A stretch of 30,072 nucleotides of DNA from JAHWJX01 sp036386655 (GTDB taxonomy: Bacteria > Pseudomonadota > Alphaproteobacteria > Caulobacterales > Caulobacteraceae), in NCBI GenBank assembly GCA_036386655.1, contig DASVVG010000153.1, forward strand, positions 1 to 30,072, given 5' to 3'. Numbering within the stretch: the stretch's first letter is position 1; every line of letters begins with the position of its first letter. Positions 1-7,764 of this stretch are shown in pieces. The translations under genes were made by a program, and so were the position numbers. The notes under the pieces were generated by a model that was not told where the DNA came from, did not search any database, and worked only from the letters and a program-made list of their open reading frames with translations.

Positions 1-776
1 ACGACCCCGCGGACCACGGCGCCCAGCCAAGTCATCGCATAGGCGCCGCGCAGGTGCGCCACCACGTGCGCCGGGGCCGTCGCGAGCAGGAGGGCCGCGA
101 GCACAGGGCCTCCGACCCCGAGGGCCAGGAGGACCACGGCCTGGAGCAGGGCCAGGAAGCTGAAGCCGTAGAGCGTGACCACGCCGTGATCGTAGAAGGT
201 GTAGCCGCGCAGCCCCAGCGTCAGCAGCGCCATCACGGGCAGGAACAGGAGGGCCGTCAGCGGGGCCAGTTGGGCGGCCAGGTTTTCGCTCTTGTAGCCG
301 TAGTACTTCGGGTCCTGGGCCACGCGGGACAGCGCGCGCTCGAGCACGCCTTCACGGCCCGGGCTCGCATCCGTGGCCCCGCCGTCGATGAACCCGATCG
401 CAATCCCCTCGATGAAGCCGCCGGCGAGATTCGACGCCAGGAACAGCACGAAGAACGAGAACAGGAACATCGTCATCGGCGCGACGTAGCGGACGCGTTT
501 GCCCTCGATCCACGCGCGGCTCAGCCGGCCGGGGCGCAGCACGAGAAGCGGCAGGGTGCGCCAAACGCGTCCATCGAGATTGGCGATCCCCTGGACCACG
601 TCCTGCAGCAGGTGCCGGAGGCGGGTGTGCAGTTTGGCGCTCTGGCCGCACTGGCCACAGTACGGCGTGCGCCGCGGGGCCCCGCAGTTGGCGCAGACGC
701 TGGCGGCGGTCGCGGCCTCGACCTGTTCGGCCGGGGCCGGAGCTTCCTGGACGTCGGCTGCGGCGGCGCCGCTCAT
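1..776 (-). CDS. DUF3667 zinc-ribbon membrane protein (3' end cut by window)
   Basis: The reading frame is open from an ATG at 776 to the window edge, so at least 258 residues are seen and the C-terminus is missing. An N-terminal cytoplasmic stretch carries a zinc ribbon with C28-x2-C31 and C40-x2-C43 (CANC...CGQC). Several hydrophobic segments follow, the first around residues 105-120 after a Lys/Arg-rich stretch (IEGKRVRYVAP). This zinc-ribbon plus multi-helix layout, with an LLRPG-like motif before the first helix (here VLRPGRLSRAWIEG), fits DUF3667, a family of unknown function common in alphaproteobacteria and Bacteroidetes. The start codon overlaps the stop of the upstream hydratase gene in an ATGA arrangement, so translation is probably coupled. 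That coupling does not by itself imply a role in leucine catabolism. Confidence 0.85.
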   Translation of the reverse strand, partial: MSGAAAADVQEAPAPAEQVEAATAASVCANCGAPRRTPYCGQCGQSAKLHTRLRHLLQDVVQGIANLDGRVWRTLPLLVLRPGRLSRAWIEGKRVRYVAPMTMFLFSFFVLFLASNLAGGFIEGIAIGFIDGGATDASPGREGVLERALSRVAQDPKYYGYKSENLAAQLAPLTALLFLPVMALLTLGLRGYTFYDHGVVTLYGFSFLALLQAVVLLALGVGGPVLAALLLATAPAHVVAHLRGAYAMTWLGAVVRGV

Positions 777-1612
777 CCGCCGCCGTCCGCCCAGTTCGGC
801 TTGCGCTTGCCGAGGAAGGCGGCGAGGCCCTCCCTGCCCTCCTCGCTGGAGCGGCGGGCGGCGATGCGGCGGGCGGTCTCCTCCATGAGGCCGCGGTCGA
901 TCTTCTGGCCGTGCACGAGGTCGACGAGGCGCTTGGCGTCGCCGACCGCGCCGGGGGCGCAGGCGGCCATGACCTCGGCGATGCGGTCGCGCTCGGCGTC
1001 GAGGTCCCCGACCACCTCGTCAATGAGGCCGATCTCCTCGGCGTAGGCCGCGTCGAAGCGGGCGCCGGTGGCGAACAGGGCGCGGGCGCGGCGGGGGCCG
1101 ATGGCGGCCACGACGTAGGGGCTGATGGTGGCGGGGGTGAGCCCCAGCCGCACCTCCGAGAAGGCGAAGCTCGCGTCGGCGGTAGCGAAGGCCATGTCGC
1201 AGGCGGCGACCAGCCCGGCGCCGCCGCCCATGGCGGGGCCGCGGACCAGCGCCACGGTGAGCGCGGGCACGTCGTGCAGCGCCTTGAGCATGCGCGCGAG
1301 GTTCATGGCGTCGGCGCGATTGTCGGCCTCGGTCTGCTCGCCCTGGGCCCGCATCCAGTCCACGTCGGCGCCGGCGGAGAAGGTCTCGCCCGCCCCGCGC
1401 AGGAAGACGGCGCGGAGGCGATCGGCCCCGTGCAGCGTCTCGAAGGCGCGATGGAGGCCGGCGATCACGTCGGCGTTGAAGGCGTTCCGGCGCGCGGGGC
1501 GGTCGATCAGGACCTCGGCCACGCCCTCGGCGGTGACGGTGAGGACGACTTCAGGCGTGTCCCCGAGGTCGGGAGCGTAGTCGCCGAGGGGTTCGCTGAT
1601 CGGGTCGGTCAT
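773..1612 (-). CDS. liuC: Enoyl-CoA hydratase/isomerase, methylglutaconyl-CoA hydratase type
   Basis: This 279-residue crotonase-fold protein probably hydrates 3-methylglutaconyl-CoA to HMG-CoA in leucine degradation. Visible crotonase motifs are the FSAGADVDWM oxyanion segment, GPAMGGGAGLVAACD, and SEVRLGLTPATISPYVV with the catalytic-type Glu in SEV. The ISPYVV wording and the Gly where many hydratases have the first catalytic Glu (GGGxG rather than GGGxE) match bacterial methylglutaconyl-CoA hydratases rather than FadB-like enzymes. The N-terminus is about 20 residues longer than in many relatives. The ATG at 1612 lies 10 bases after the small upstream gene, which together with the nearby mccB gene supports the pathway call. 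A generic enoyl-CoA hydratase remains possible. Confidence 0.85.
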   Translation of the reverse strand: MTDPISEPLGDYAPDLGDTPEVVLTVTAEGVAEVLIDRPARRNAFNADVIAGLHRAFETLHGADRLRAVFLRGAGETFSAGADVDWMRAQGEQTEADNRADAMNLARMLKALHDVPALTVALVRGPAMGGGAGLVAACDMAFATADASFAFSEVRLGLTPATISPYVVAAIGPRRARALFATGARFDAAYAEEIGLIDEVVGDLDAERDRIAEVMAACAPGAVGDAKRLVDLVHGQKIDRGLMEETARRIAARRSSEEGREGLAAFLGKRKPNWADGGG

Positions 1613-1622
1613 GCGCGCGATC

Positions 1623-1823
1623 CTACTTCATCGCGCCATCGATCAGCGCGACGATCTCCTGAACGCCTCCGCGCACGTCGACAGGCATCTGCCCGGGATC
1701 CGCCCACGAGAGTCTGGTGACCTCGTCGCTCACCGGCTGGACGGCGCGGACGTGGAGCGGGTTCACGAACAAGGGATAGCTCTTGATCATGCCGACAGCC
1801 TCGAACCGGATCAGACGGGGCAT
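1623..1823 (-). CDS. Small unknown protein inside the leucine-degradation cluster
   Basis: This 66-residue protein has no clear family assignment. An in-frame GTG lies upstream at 1859, overlapping the mccB stop. I prefer the ATG at 1823 because the minus strand places a strong purine-rich ribosome site (GGAGGAGGGAGAGGCG) directly before it. The sequence alternates short beta-like stretches (SYPLFVNPLHVRAVQP, EVTRLSW) with a final predicted helix (GGVQEIVALIDGAM). The FVNPxxVxxVxP pattern loosely recalls the small FlbD-like fold, where a 'V/INP' turn precedes a strand, but this is only a resemblance. It sits 32 bases after mccB and 10 bases before the hydratase on the same strand, so it is almost certainly co-transcribed. 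Confidence 0.7.
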   Translation of the reverse strand: MPRLIRFEAVGMIKSYPLFVNPLHVRAVQPVSDEVTRLSWADPGQMPVDVRGGVQEIVALIDGAMK

Positions 1824-1855
1824 CGCCTCTCCCTCCTCCACGAAGCTTGCAAGGG

Positions 1856-3478
1856 TCACATCCGGAAGACGCCGAAGCGCGTCTCCGGGATGGGGGCGTT
1901 CAGGCAGGCGCTGAAGGCGAGGCCGAGCACGTCGCGGGTCTGGGCCGGGTCGATGATCCCGTCGTCCCAGAGGCGGGCGGTGGCATAGTAGGGGCTGCCC
2001 TCCTCCTCGTAGCGAGCGCGGATCGGGGCCTTGAAGGCCTCCTCCTCTTCGGCCGGCCAGGAGCCGCCCTTCGCCTCCAGAGCGTCGCGGCGGATGGTGG
2101 CGAGGACCGAGGCGGCCTGCTCGCCGCCCATGACGCTGATCCGCGAGTTGGGCCAGGTGAAGAGGAAGCGCGGGTTGTAGGCCCGGCCGTTCATGCCGTA
2201 GTTGCCGGCGCCGAAGCTGCCGCCGATGAGGACGGTGACCTTCGGCACCTCGGCGGAGGCGACGGCGGTGACCAGCTTGGCGCCGTCCTTGGCGATGCCG
2301 CCGGACTCGTAGCGGCCGCCCACCATGAAGCCGGAGATGTTCTGCAGGAACAGCAGCGGAATCCGCCGCTTGCAGGCGAGCTCGATGAAGTGGGCGCCCT
2401 TCAGCGCGCTCTCCGAGAACAGCACGCCGTTATTGGCGAGGATGGCGACGGGGTAGCCCCAGATGCGGGCGAAGCCGCAGACCAGGGTCGTGCCGTAGAG
2501 CTTCTTGAATTCGTCGAGGCGGGAGCCGTCGACGATGCGGGCGATCACCTCGCGCACGTCGTAGGGGGCGCGGACGTCCTGCGGGATGACGCCGTAGAGC
2601 TCGGCCGGGTCGTAGGCCGGGGGCTCGCGGTCGGCCAGGTCGAGATCGACGGTCTTGCGGCTGTTCAGGTTGGCGACGATGCGGCGGACGATCTGCAGCG
2701 CGTGCTCGTCGTTCGCGGCCATGTGGTCGGCGACGCCTGACTTGCGGGCGTGGACGTCGGCGCCGCCGAGGTCGGTGGCGGAGATCACCTCGCCGGTCGC
2801 GGCCTTCACCAGCGGCGGGCCGCCCAGGAAGATGGTGCCCTGGCTCTCCTCGCCCGCGCCGCGGACGATGACGGTCTCGTCGGACATGGCCGGGACGTAG
2901 GCGCCGCCGGCGGTGCAGCTGCCCATCACGCAGGCGATCTGCGGGATCTCCGCGGCCGACATGCGGGCCTGGTTGTAGAAGATGCGGCCGAAGTGCTCCT
3001 TGTCCGGGAAGACCTCCGCCTGGTGGGGCAGGTTGGCGCCGCCGGAGTCCACCAGGTAGATGCAGGGCAGCCGGTTTTGCTGAGCGATTTCCTGCGCCCG
3101 CAGGTGCTTCTTCACGGTGAGCGGGAAGTAGGCGCCGCCCTTCACCGTGGCGTCGTTGGCCACGACCATGCACTCGCGGCCGGAGACGCGGCCGACGCCG
3201 GTGATGACGCCGGCGCCCGGGGCCTCGTCGTCGTACATGCCGTTCGCGGCCAGCTGGCCCACCTCGAGGAAGGGCGAGCCGGTGTCGAGCAGGCGCTCGA
3301 CGCGGTCGCGGGGGAGCAGCTTGCCCCGGGAGGCGTGGCGCTGGCGCGACATCTCGGGGCCGCCGAGGGCGGCCTGCGCCACCCGCTCGCGGAGTTCGGT
3401 CGCGAGCGCCCGGTTGGCCTCCGCGTTGGCCCGGAAGGCGGCGGAGGATGGGTCGAGGGCGGAGGCGAGCTTCGACAT
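1856..3478 (-). CDS. mccB: Methylcrotonyl-CoA carboxylase, carboxyltransferase (beta) subunit
   Basis: This 540-residue acyl-CoA carboxyltransferase moves the carboxyl group from carboxybiotin to 3-methylcrotonyl-CoA in leucine degradation. It acts with a biotin-carboxylase alpha subunit that is not in the window. Family-typical segments run in order: the N-terminal RHxSRGKLLPRDRVERLLD block, MVVANDATVKGGAYFP, YLVDSGGANLPHQAEVFPD, GSCTAGGAYVPAMSDE, and near the C-terminus GGSFGAGNYGMNGRAYNPRF followed by ISVMGGEQAA. The AGNYGMxGRAY wording and the length (about 535) favour methylcrotonyl-CoA over propionyl-CoA or geranyl-CoA carboxylase. The frame stays open to 3568, but MSKLASALD at 3478 matches the usual family start and the extra 30 residues look like leader sequence. 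It is divergent from the patatin gene, with about 104 bases for both promoters. Confidence 0.93.
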   Translation of the reverse strand: MSKLASALDPSSAAFRANAEANRALATELRERVAQAALGGPEMSRQRHASRGKLLPRDRVERLLDTGSPFLEVGQLAANGMYDDEAPGAGVITGVGRVSGRECMVVANDATVKGGAYFPLTVKKHLRAQEIAQQNRLPCIYLVDSGGANLPHQAEVFPDKEHFGRIFYNQARMSAAEIPQIACVMGSCTAGGAYVPAMSDETVIVRGAGEESQGTIFLGGPPLVKAATGEVISATDLGGADVHARKSGVADHMAANDEHALQIVRRIVANLNSRKTVDLDLADREPPAYDPAELYGVIPQDVRAPYDVREVIARIVDGSRLDEFKKLYGTTLVCGFARIWGYPVAILANNGVLFSESALKGAHFIELACKRRIPLLFLQNISGFMVGGRYESGGIAKDGAKLVTAVASAEVPKVTVLIGGSFGAGNYGMNGRAYNPRFLFTWPNSRISVMGGEQAASVLATIRRDALEAKGGSWPAEEEEAFKAPIRARYEEEGSPYYATARLWDDGIIDPAQTRDVLGLAFSACLNAPIPETRFGVFRM

Positions 3479-3582
3479 GGCCTCGGGGCGTAAAGCGCGG
3501 CGGCTGCGCGCGCAAGCGAGCGCCCTTCCCGACCCAGGGGCGGGTGCGGGAGCGTTAACGATCCCCATCTAAGCTCGACGGT

Positions 3583-5361
3583 ATGCCGCATACGGCCGAC
3601 AGCGCGCTCTCGAGGCTGTTCCAGACCGAAGGCTGGGGCGCGAAGGCGCGCAGGCTGCGCGCGGTGAGCCTGCCGGGGGGCGCGGCCCTCTACGAGGCGG
3701 GCGACGCGGCGGACGAGATCTTCTTCGTGAAGGCGGGCCGGCTGGGGGTGACCCGGCACGACGGCGGCGCGTCCAAGTTCGTGGGTGTGATCCGGCCGGG
3801 CGAGATCGTGGGCGAGATGGCCTCGATCAGCGGCACGGCGCACCGGGCGACGGTGACCGCGCTGCGCGACAGCGAACTGCTGGCGATGCCGCGCGACGTG
3901 TTCCTGGCCATCACGCGGCGGGACCCGAAGGTGACGATGGAGCTCGCCCGGCTGATGCTCGAGCGGGCGCGCCAGGGCTACGACAGCTCCTCGACGGGGC
4001 AGCCGAGCGTGATCGGGCTGCTGGGCGTGAGCGGCGGCGTTCGGGTGCGGCTGCTGGCCGAATGGCTGGCGGTGGCGCTGGCCGAACTCGGGCTGAAGGC
4101 CGCGGTGGTCGGCGCCGAGGCGAAGGACCGCTCCAGCGCCTGGTTTTCCGAGCACGAGGGCCGGCACGACCTGATCCTGCTGGCGGCGGAGGCCGACCAG
4201 CGCGAGTGGCGCGAGGTCTGCGCCCGCCAGTCCGACCGGCTGTTCCTGGTGGCCTCCCCGCGGCAGCGGCCGGAGGAGGCGACGAAGACCTACGGGCTCG
4301 ACCCGCTGCGCCGGCACAAGCTGGTCGACCTGCTGCTGGTGCGGCCGGCGGGCGACGGGCTGCCCTCGCAGGGGCCGGTGTGGCGACGGGCGCTCGGGGC
4401 GGGACAGCTGTTCCACCTGCGCGAGCGCGACCGGGCCGACGTGGCGCGGCTGGCGCGGATGCTGGCGGGACGCGCGGTGGGGCTGGTGCTGTCGGGCGGC
4501 GGGGCGCGCGCGTACGCGCACCTGGGCGCCGTGAAGGCGCTGCGCGAAGCCGGGGTGACGTTCGATTTCGTCGGCGGCACGTCGATGGGCGGGGTGGTCG
4601 CGGCCGGGCTGGCGCTCGGCTGGGACGACACCGAGCTGGAGGCGCGGGTGCGCGAGGCCTTCGTGGACTCGAGCCCGCTCGACGACGTGGCCTTCCCGAT
4701 GCTGGCGATGACGCACGGGCACAAGGTGCGCGACCGCATGGCCGAGCACTTCGGCGACGTGGAGATCGAGGACCTGGACCTGCCGTTCTTCTGCGTCTCG
4801 TCGGACCTGACGGCGGGCGCGGCGTTCGTGCACACCAGCGGCCTGGTGCGGGACGCGCTGCGGGCGTCGATCGCGCTGCCGGGGCTGCTGCCGCCGGTGA
4901 CCATGGACGGGCGGGTGCTGGTGGACGGGGCGGTGATCCGCAACTTCCCGGCGGACGTGATGGCCGAGCGGCGGCCCGGCGTGGTGGTGGGCGTGGACGT
5001 GACGCGGGCGCGCGGCCTGACCGTCGAGCAGGTGAAGCGGCCGCCGTTCTGGCCGTGGCTGCTGTCGGGGGCCTGGAAGAAGGGGCCGCCGATCGTGTCG
5101 GTGCTGATGCGCTCGGCCACGATCATGAGCGCGCGCGAGAACGAGGCGGCGAAGCTGGCCTGCGACCTCTACGTCCAGCCGGACGTGGCGGGCGTCGAGA
5201 TCCGCGACTGGAAGGCGTACGAGGCGGCCGCGCGCGCGGGCTACGAGGCGACACGGCGGGCGCTCGAGGCGGCCGACGACGAGTTGAAGGCGCGGCTGGG
5301 GCTGATCCCCACGCCTACGGGCGAGACCCCCCTGCCCCACGCCGCCGCGGCGGTCGCCTAA
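3583..5361 (+). CDS. Patatin-like phospholipase with N-terminal cyclic-nucleotide-binding domain
   Basis: This 592-residue protein has a neuropathy-target-esterase-like layout. A cNMP-binding beta-roll spans about residues 28-125 (GDAADEIFFVKAGRLGV, GEIVGEMASISG, HRATVTALRDSELL). A middle region of about 135-295 resembles a degenerate Rossmann fold (VIGLLGVSGGVRVRLLAEWL, then DLILLAAEADQREW). The patatin domain covers about 299-500. Its catalytic dyad is visible: GGTSMGG places the nucleophile at Ser334, VLVDGA places the Asp at 448, and GGGARAYAHLG (about 305-315) forms the oxyanion loop. The family hydrolyses phospholipids or lysophospholipids at the membrane. There is no signal peptide, so it is probably cytoplasmic or membrane-associated. 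The gene is divergent from mccB. Whether it binds cAMP or cGMP cannot be told from sequence alone. Confidence 0.92.
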   Translation: MPHTADSALSRLFQTEGWGAKARRLRAVSLPGGAALYEAGDAADEIFFVKAGRLGVTRHDGGASKFVGVIRPGEIVGEMASISGTAHRATVTALRDSELLAMPRDVFLAITRRDPKVTMELARLMLERARQGYDSSSTGQPSVIGLLGVSGGVRVRLLAEWLAVALAELGLKAAVVGAEAKDRSSAWFSEHEGRHDLILLAAEADQREWREVCARQSDRLFLVASPRQRPEEATKTYGLDPLRRHKLVDLLLVRPAGDGLPSQGPVWRRALGAGQLFHLRERDRADVARLARMLAGRAVGLVLSGGGARAYAHLGAVKALREAGVTFDFVGGTSMGGVVAAGLALGWDDTELEARVREAFVDSSPLDDVAFPMLAMTHGHKVRDRMAEHFGDVEIEDLDLPFFCVSSDLTAGAAFVHTSGLVRDALRASIALPGLLPPVTMDGRVLVDGAVIRNFPADVMAERRPGVVVGVDVTRARGLTVEQVKRPPFWPWLLSGAWKKGPPIVSVLMRSATIMSARENEAAKLACDLYVQPDVAGVEIRDWKAYEAAARAGYEATRRALEAADDELKARLGLIPTPTGETPLPHAAAAVA

Positions 5362-5434
5362 GCGGCTGACGCCGCGCGCTTTCTAGCGAGCCTGACCCGT
5401 AGTACCGTCCCCGCGAGGCCGGATCGGGGGATCG

Positions 5435-6268
5435 GTGGCTGACGGGGGCGACGAGCCGCGGGATGATGCCGAAGGCGCGCAGGCGTCTGCGCGTGCGACA
5501 TCGCCTGAGCCGCCCGCGCGCTACGAGACGCCCACCGAGCAACGGGCGCGACTTCGCGAAGAGCGCGAGCACCGGCGGCGGCGGCGCTTCACCGAAGCGG
5601 GCGTGGCGCTGGCGGCCCTGGTGATCTCGTGCGCGGTGTTCCTGGTGAACGGCGCCTTGTTCTTCCGCGGCTCCGACATGGCGGTCCTCGAGCCGGACAC
5701 GGTGCTCTTCTATCGCGACCCCGGACCGAACGGGTCGTCGATGTGGGTCGCCCTCCCGGCGCAGATGATCAACGCCGCCTCGGCCGACTACGGCGACGTG
5801 GTGACCGAGGCCTCGCTGGCGATCGGACCCAAGAGGACCGAACGCGGGCGGTTCGGGTACCTCGCCCTCGCCGAGCCGGTGATGAGCCCGAACGTCGAGA
5901 AGGGCGTCGCCGATTGCGCGCAAGGCGCCCGCTGCATACCGGCCACCGGCTTCTTCGTGATCGAGCGGCCGCGGACGTTGCTGGACGTGCCCGGCGGCGG
6001 GTCGCGATCCGCCAACATGGCTTTCATGATCGAGGCGGTGAACTGCGAGGGTGAGCCGGGCTTCTGCAGCGCCATGGTGGGGTTCGACGACGCCTTGAGC
6101 CACCTGCGCTCCCGGCCCGACCCGATGTTCCGGATGACGCTGCGGTTCCATTTCGACGGGGCGGAGGAGGTCCGCTGTCGGCTGACGCGCGACCCGATCC
6201 GCCGGAAGGCGATCTTCGACTACCTGCAGGAGAAGGGGTGGGCCCAGGCCGCCTGCGAGAAGGACTGA
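5435..6268 (+). CDS. Single-helix membrane protein, function unknown
   Basis: I do not recognise this 277-residue family. It starts at GTG 5435 with a GGGGGATCG stretch before it. The first 50 residues are charged and low-complexity, ending in REHRRRRR. One transmembrane helix follows at about 56-78 (GVALAALVISCAVFLV), and a soluble domain of about 200 residues comes after it. By the positive-inside rule that domain should be periplasmic. It contains cysteine pairs C161-x5-C167 (CAQGARC) and C204-x6-C211 (CEGEPGFC), plus C248 and C274. The C-x5-C spacing is the same as in the two lipoproteins just downstream, 38 bases away on the same strand. A shared operon or role is possible but unproven. 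Confidence 0.75.
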   Translation: MADGGDEPRDDAEGAQASARATSPEPPARYETPTEQRARLREEREHRRRRRFTEAGVALAALVISCAVFLVNGALFFRGSDMAVLEPDTVLFYRDPGPNGSSMWVALPAQMINAASADYGDVVTEASLAIGPKRTERGRFGYLALAEPVMSPNVEKGVADCAQGARCIPATGFFVIERPRTLLDVPGGGSRSANMAFMIEAVNCEGEPGFCSAMVGFDDALSHLRSRPDPMFRMTLRFHFDGAEEVRCRLTRDPIRRKAIFDYLQEKGWAQAACEKD

Positions 6269-6306
6269 ACCGCGGCTCGGCCGCAGCATGAGAGAAGGGG
6301 GAAGCG

Positions 6307-6432
6307 ATGCGTAGGATCTGGGTTGGAGTGGCCGCCGTGCTGGCGGCGTCGTTGCTCGCAGGATGCGCCGGGTGGCAGCGGAATGATGACGCGCTGTGCC
6401 CCGGCGGCAGCAACTGCCCCGTGGAGGAATGA
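6307..6432 (+). CDS. Tiny lipoprotein (41 aa) with a C-x5-C motif
   Basis: The frame runs from an ATG at 6307 to a TGA at 6430-6432. It is preceded by a good ribosome site (GAAGGGGGAAGCG). The 41 residues begin with a lipoprotein signal peptide (MRRIWVGVAAVLAASLLAGC) whose lipobox LLAGC makes Cys20 the lipidated residue, so the mature chain is only 22 residues. It ends with CPGGSNCPVEE, a C31-x5-C37 pair. The same CPGGxxCP motif recurs in the next gene, 35 bases downstream, which argues that this short frame is real. The two proteins share the MRR start and LLAGC lipobox, so they may be a duplication with one copy truncated. Function unknown. Confidence 0.72.
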   Translation: MRRIWVGVAAVLAASLLAGCAGWQRNDDALCPGGSNCPVEE

Positions 6433-6467
6433 GCGGACGGCAACAACAGGATGAGAGGAGAGAGCTC

Positions 6468-6998
6468 ATGCGCAGGCTTGTTCTAGCGGGGGCGACGTTC
6501 GCCTCCTTGGTGCTGCTCGCGGGGTGCGGCGAGCGGGGCAGCGCGGGCAGCGAGGAGCCGACGCCGCAGCCCAGGACGGCGGAGACGCAGGCGCCTGCTG
6601 AAACCGCGATGCTGGAGCCCTTCCCGACGGACAGTTCGATCATCTGCCCGGGCAGCAAGAGCTGCCCCACTATCGAACTGCCCCTAGCCCCACCGTCTAC
6701 GGAGAAGAGGAAGTTCAAGCCGATAGGAGTCCTCATCCCCGAGGGCGACATCGGCGACGACATCCTTTGCCCACAACACGCCAACCGGCCCGATAAACCG
6801 TGCCCGCCGGGTTACCACGGCCGTCTTTGGAAGGCGCCGGAGGCGCCGAACGAACAGTCGGTCTGCCCGGGGGGGAATGGCTGCCCTGCGTCCGCCGACT
6901 GGTACGGCTGGGTCTGCCCGTGGGACGGCGTGAACGCGCCGGCCCAGTGCAAGGGACGGTCGAAGCAGCGGCCGCGCAACGCGCCAAACGACGACTGA
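6468..6998 (+). CDS. Lipoprotein with alternating C-x5-C and C-x10-C pairs
   Basis: This 176-residue protein starts at ATG 6468, preceded by an AGGAGAGAG ribosome site. The frame is open further upstream, but the signal peptide begins here. MRRLVLAGATFASLVLLAGC carries the lipobox LLAGC (Cys20), followed by a Pro/Glu/Ala/Gln-rich linker of about 30 residues. The remainder holds eight cysteines in four pairs: C60-x5-C66 (CPGSKSC), C101-x10-C112 (CPQHANRPDKPC), C133-x5-C139 (CPGGNGC) and C150-x10-C161 (CPWDGVNAPAQC). That is two copies of a [C-x5-C, C-x10-C] unit, and each pair opens with Cys-Pro. Disulfide knuckles or a metal site are possible. I do not recognise the family. A strong terminator follows directly. 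Confidence 0.85.
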   Translation: MRRLVLAGATFASLVLLAGCGERGSAGSEEPTPQPRTAETQAPAETAMLEPFPTDSSIICPGSKSCPTIELPLAPPSTEKRKFKPIGVLIPEGDIGDDILCPQHANRPDKPCPPGYHGRLWKAPEAPNEQSVCPGGNGCPASADWYGWVCPWDGVNAPAQCKGRSKQRPRNAPNDD

Positions 6999-7007
6999 CA
7001 AGAAGAA

Positions 7008-7038
7008 GGCCCCGGCGTCTCCGCCGGGGCCCCTTTTT
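7008..7038. terminator. Intrinsic terminator between convergent lipoprotein and rpsD genes
   Basis: A perfect 10-bp stem (GGCCCCGGCG at 7008-7017, CGCCGGGGCC at 7022-7031) with a TCTC loop is followed by five T at 7034-7038 on the plus strand. The minus strand has a T-rich CCTTCTTCTT after the stem, so it can also serve rpsD. It lies between the stop codons of the two convergent genes. Confidence 0.9.
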
Positions 7039-7057
7039 CACGGTACAACGCGTCGGG

Positions 7058-7675
7058 TTACGACGCGTAGAACTCGACCACGAGGTTGGGCTCCATCTTC
7101 ACCGCGTACGGCACTTCACCGAGCTCCGGCACGCGGGTAAAGCGGGCGGTCATCGCCTTGGAGTCGACCTCGATGTAGTCGGGGTGGTCGCGCTCGGCGG
7201 AGCTCAGGGCTTCCAGCACCAGCGCCATGTTGCGCGAGCGCTCGCGCACCTCGACGACGTCGCCGGGACGGCAGCGGTAGGACGGGATGTTCACCCGTTT
7301 GCCGTTCACCAGCACGTGGCCGTGGTTGACGAACTGGCGGGCGGCGAACGGGGTGGGCACGAACTTGGCGCGGAAGACCACCGCGTCCAGACGGCTCTCG
7401 AGCAGGCCGATCAGCAGCTCGGAGGTGTTGCCCTTGCGGCGGGCGGCCTCGTCGTAGGTGCGGCGGAACTGCTTTTCGGTGAGGTTGGCGTAGTAGCCCT
7501 TCAGCTTCTGCTTGGCGCGGAGCTGGAGGCCGAAGTCGGAAACCTTGCCCTTGCGGCGCTGGCCGTGCTGGCCGGGGCCGTACTGGCGGTCGTTCACCGG
7601 GGACTTGGGGCGGCCCCAGAGGTTCTCGCCCATACGCCGGTCGATCTTGTACTTCGCGCTATGGCGCTTCGACAT
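7058..7675 (-). CDS. rpsD: 30S ribosomal protein S4
   Basis: This 205-residue primary 16S rRNA-binding protein organises the 5' domain of the small subunit. It starts MSKRHSAKYKIDRRMGENLW, continues with the conserved QYGPGQHGQRRKGKVSDFG segment, and has an S4 RNA-binding domain at about 95-158 (ESRLDAVVFRAKF, ARQFVNHGHVLVNGKRVN). It lacks the N-terminal zinc cysteines, so it is the zinc-independent type usual in alphaproteobacteria. Full length. It stands alone here rather than in the alpha operon with rpsK/rpoA, as is common in this class. It converges on the upstream lipoprotein gene across a shared terminator. In some bacteria S4 represses its own operon, but no such leader structure was identified here. 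Confidence 0.98.
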   Translation of the reverse strand: MSKRHSAKYKIDRRMGENLWGRPKSPVNDRQYGPGQHGQRRKGKVSDFGLQLRAKQKLKGYYANLTEKQFRRTYDEAARRKGNTSELLIGLLESRLDAVVFRAKFVPTPFAARQFVNHGHVLVNGKRVNIPSYRCRPGDVVEVRERSRNMALVLEALSSAERDHPDYIEVDSKAMTARFTRVPELGEVPYAVKMEPNLVVEFYAS

Positions 7676-7764
7676 GTGTCACTCGCTTAATCGACCCGGG
7701 CCGGCGGCCCCGCTAATGGGACCGCGATCTCAACGGCGGCGCTCGGATCACCCGTAATGCAACG

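Noticed and set aside
3142..5340. Very long minus-strand open frame (over 700 codons) opposite the patatin gene
   Set aside because: It is Arg/His/Gln/Pro-rich low-complexity protein mirroring the codons of the real plus-strand gene. Strong patatin and cNMP-binding motifs lie on the plus strand.
3583..5361. Patatin protein as a defence effector (CBASS-like cyclic-nucleotide-activated phospholipase)
   Set aside because: The cNMP domain is the classic Crp-like roll found in housekeeping NTE-type proteins. No nucleotidyltransferase or other CBASS gene flanks it, the neighbours being leucine degradation and unknown envelope proteins.
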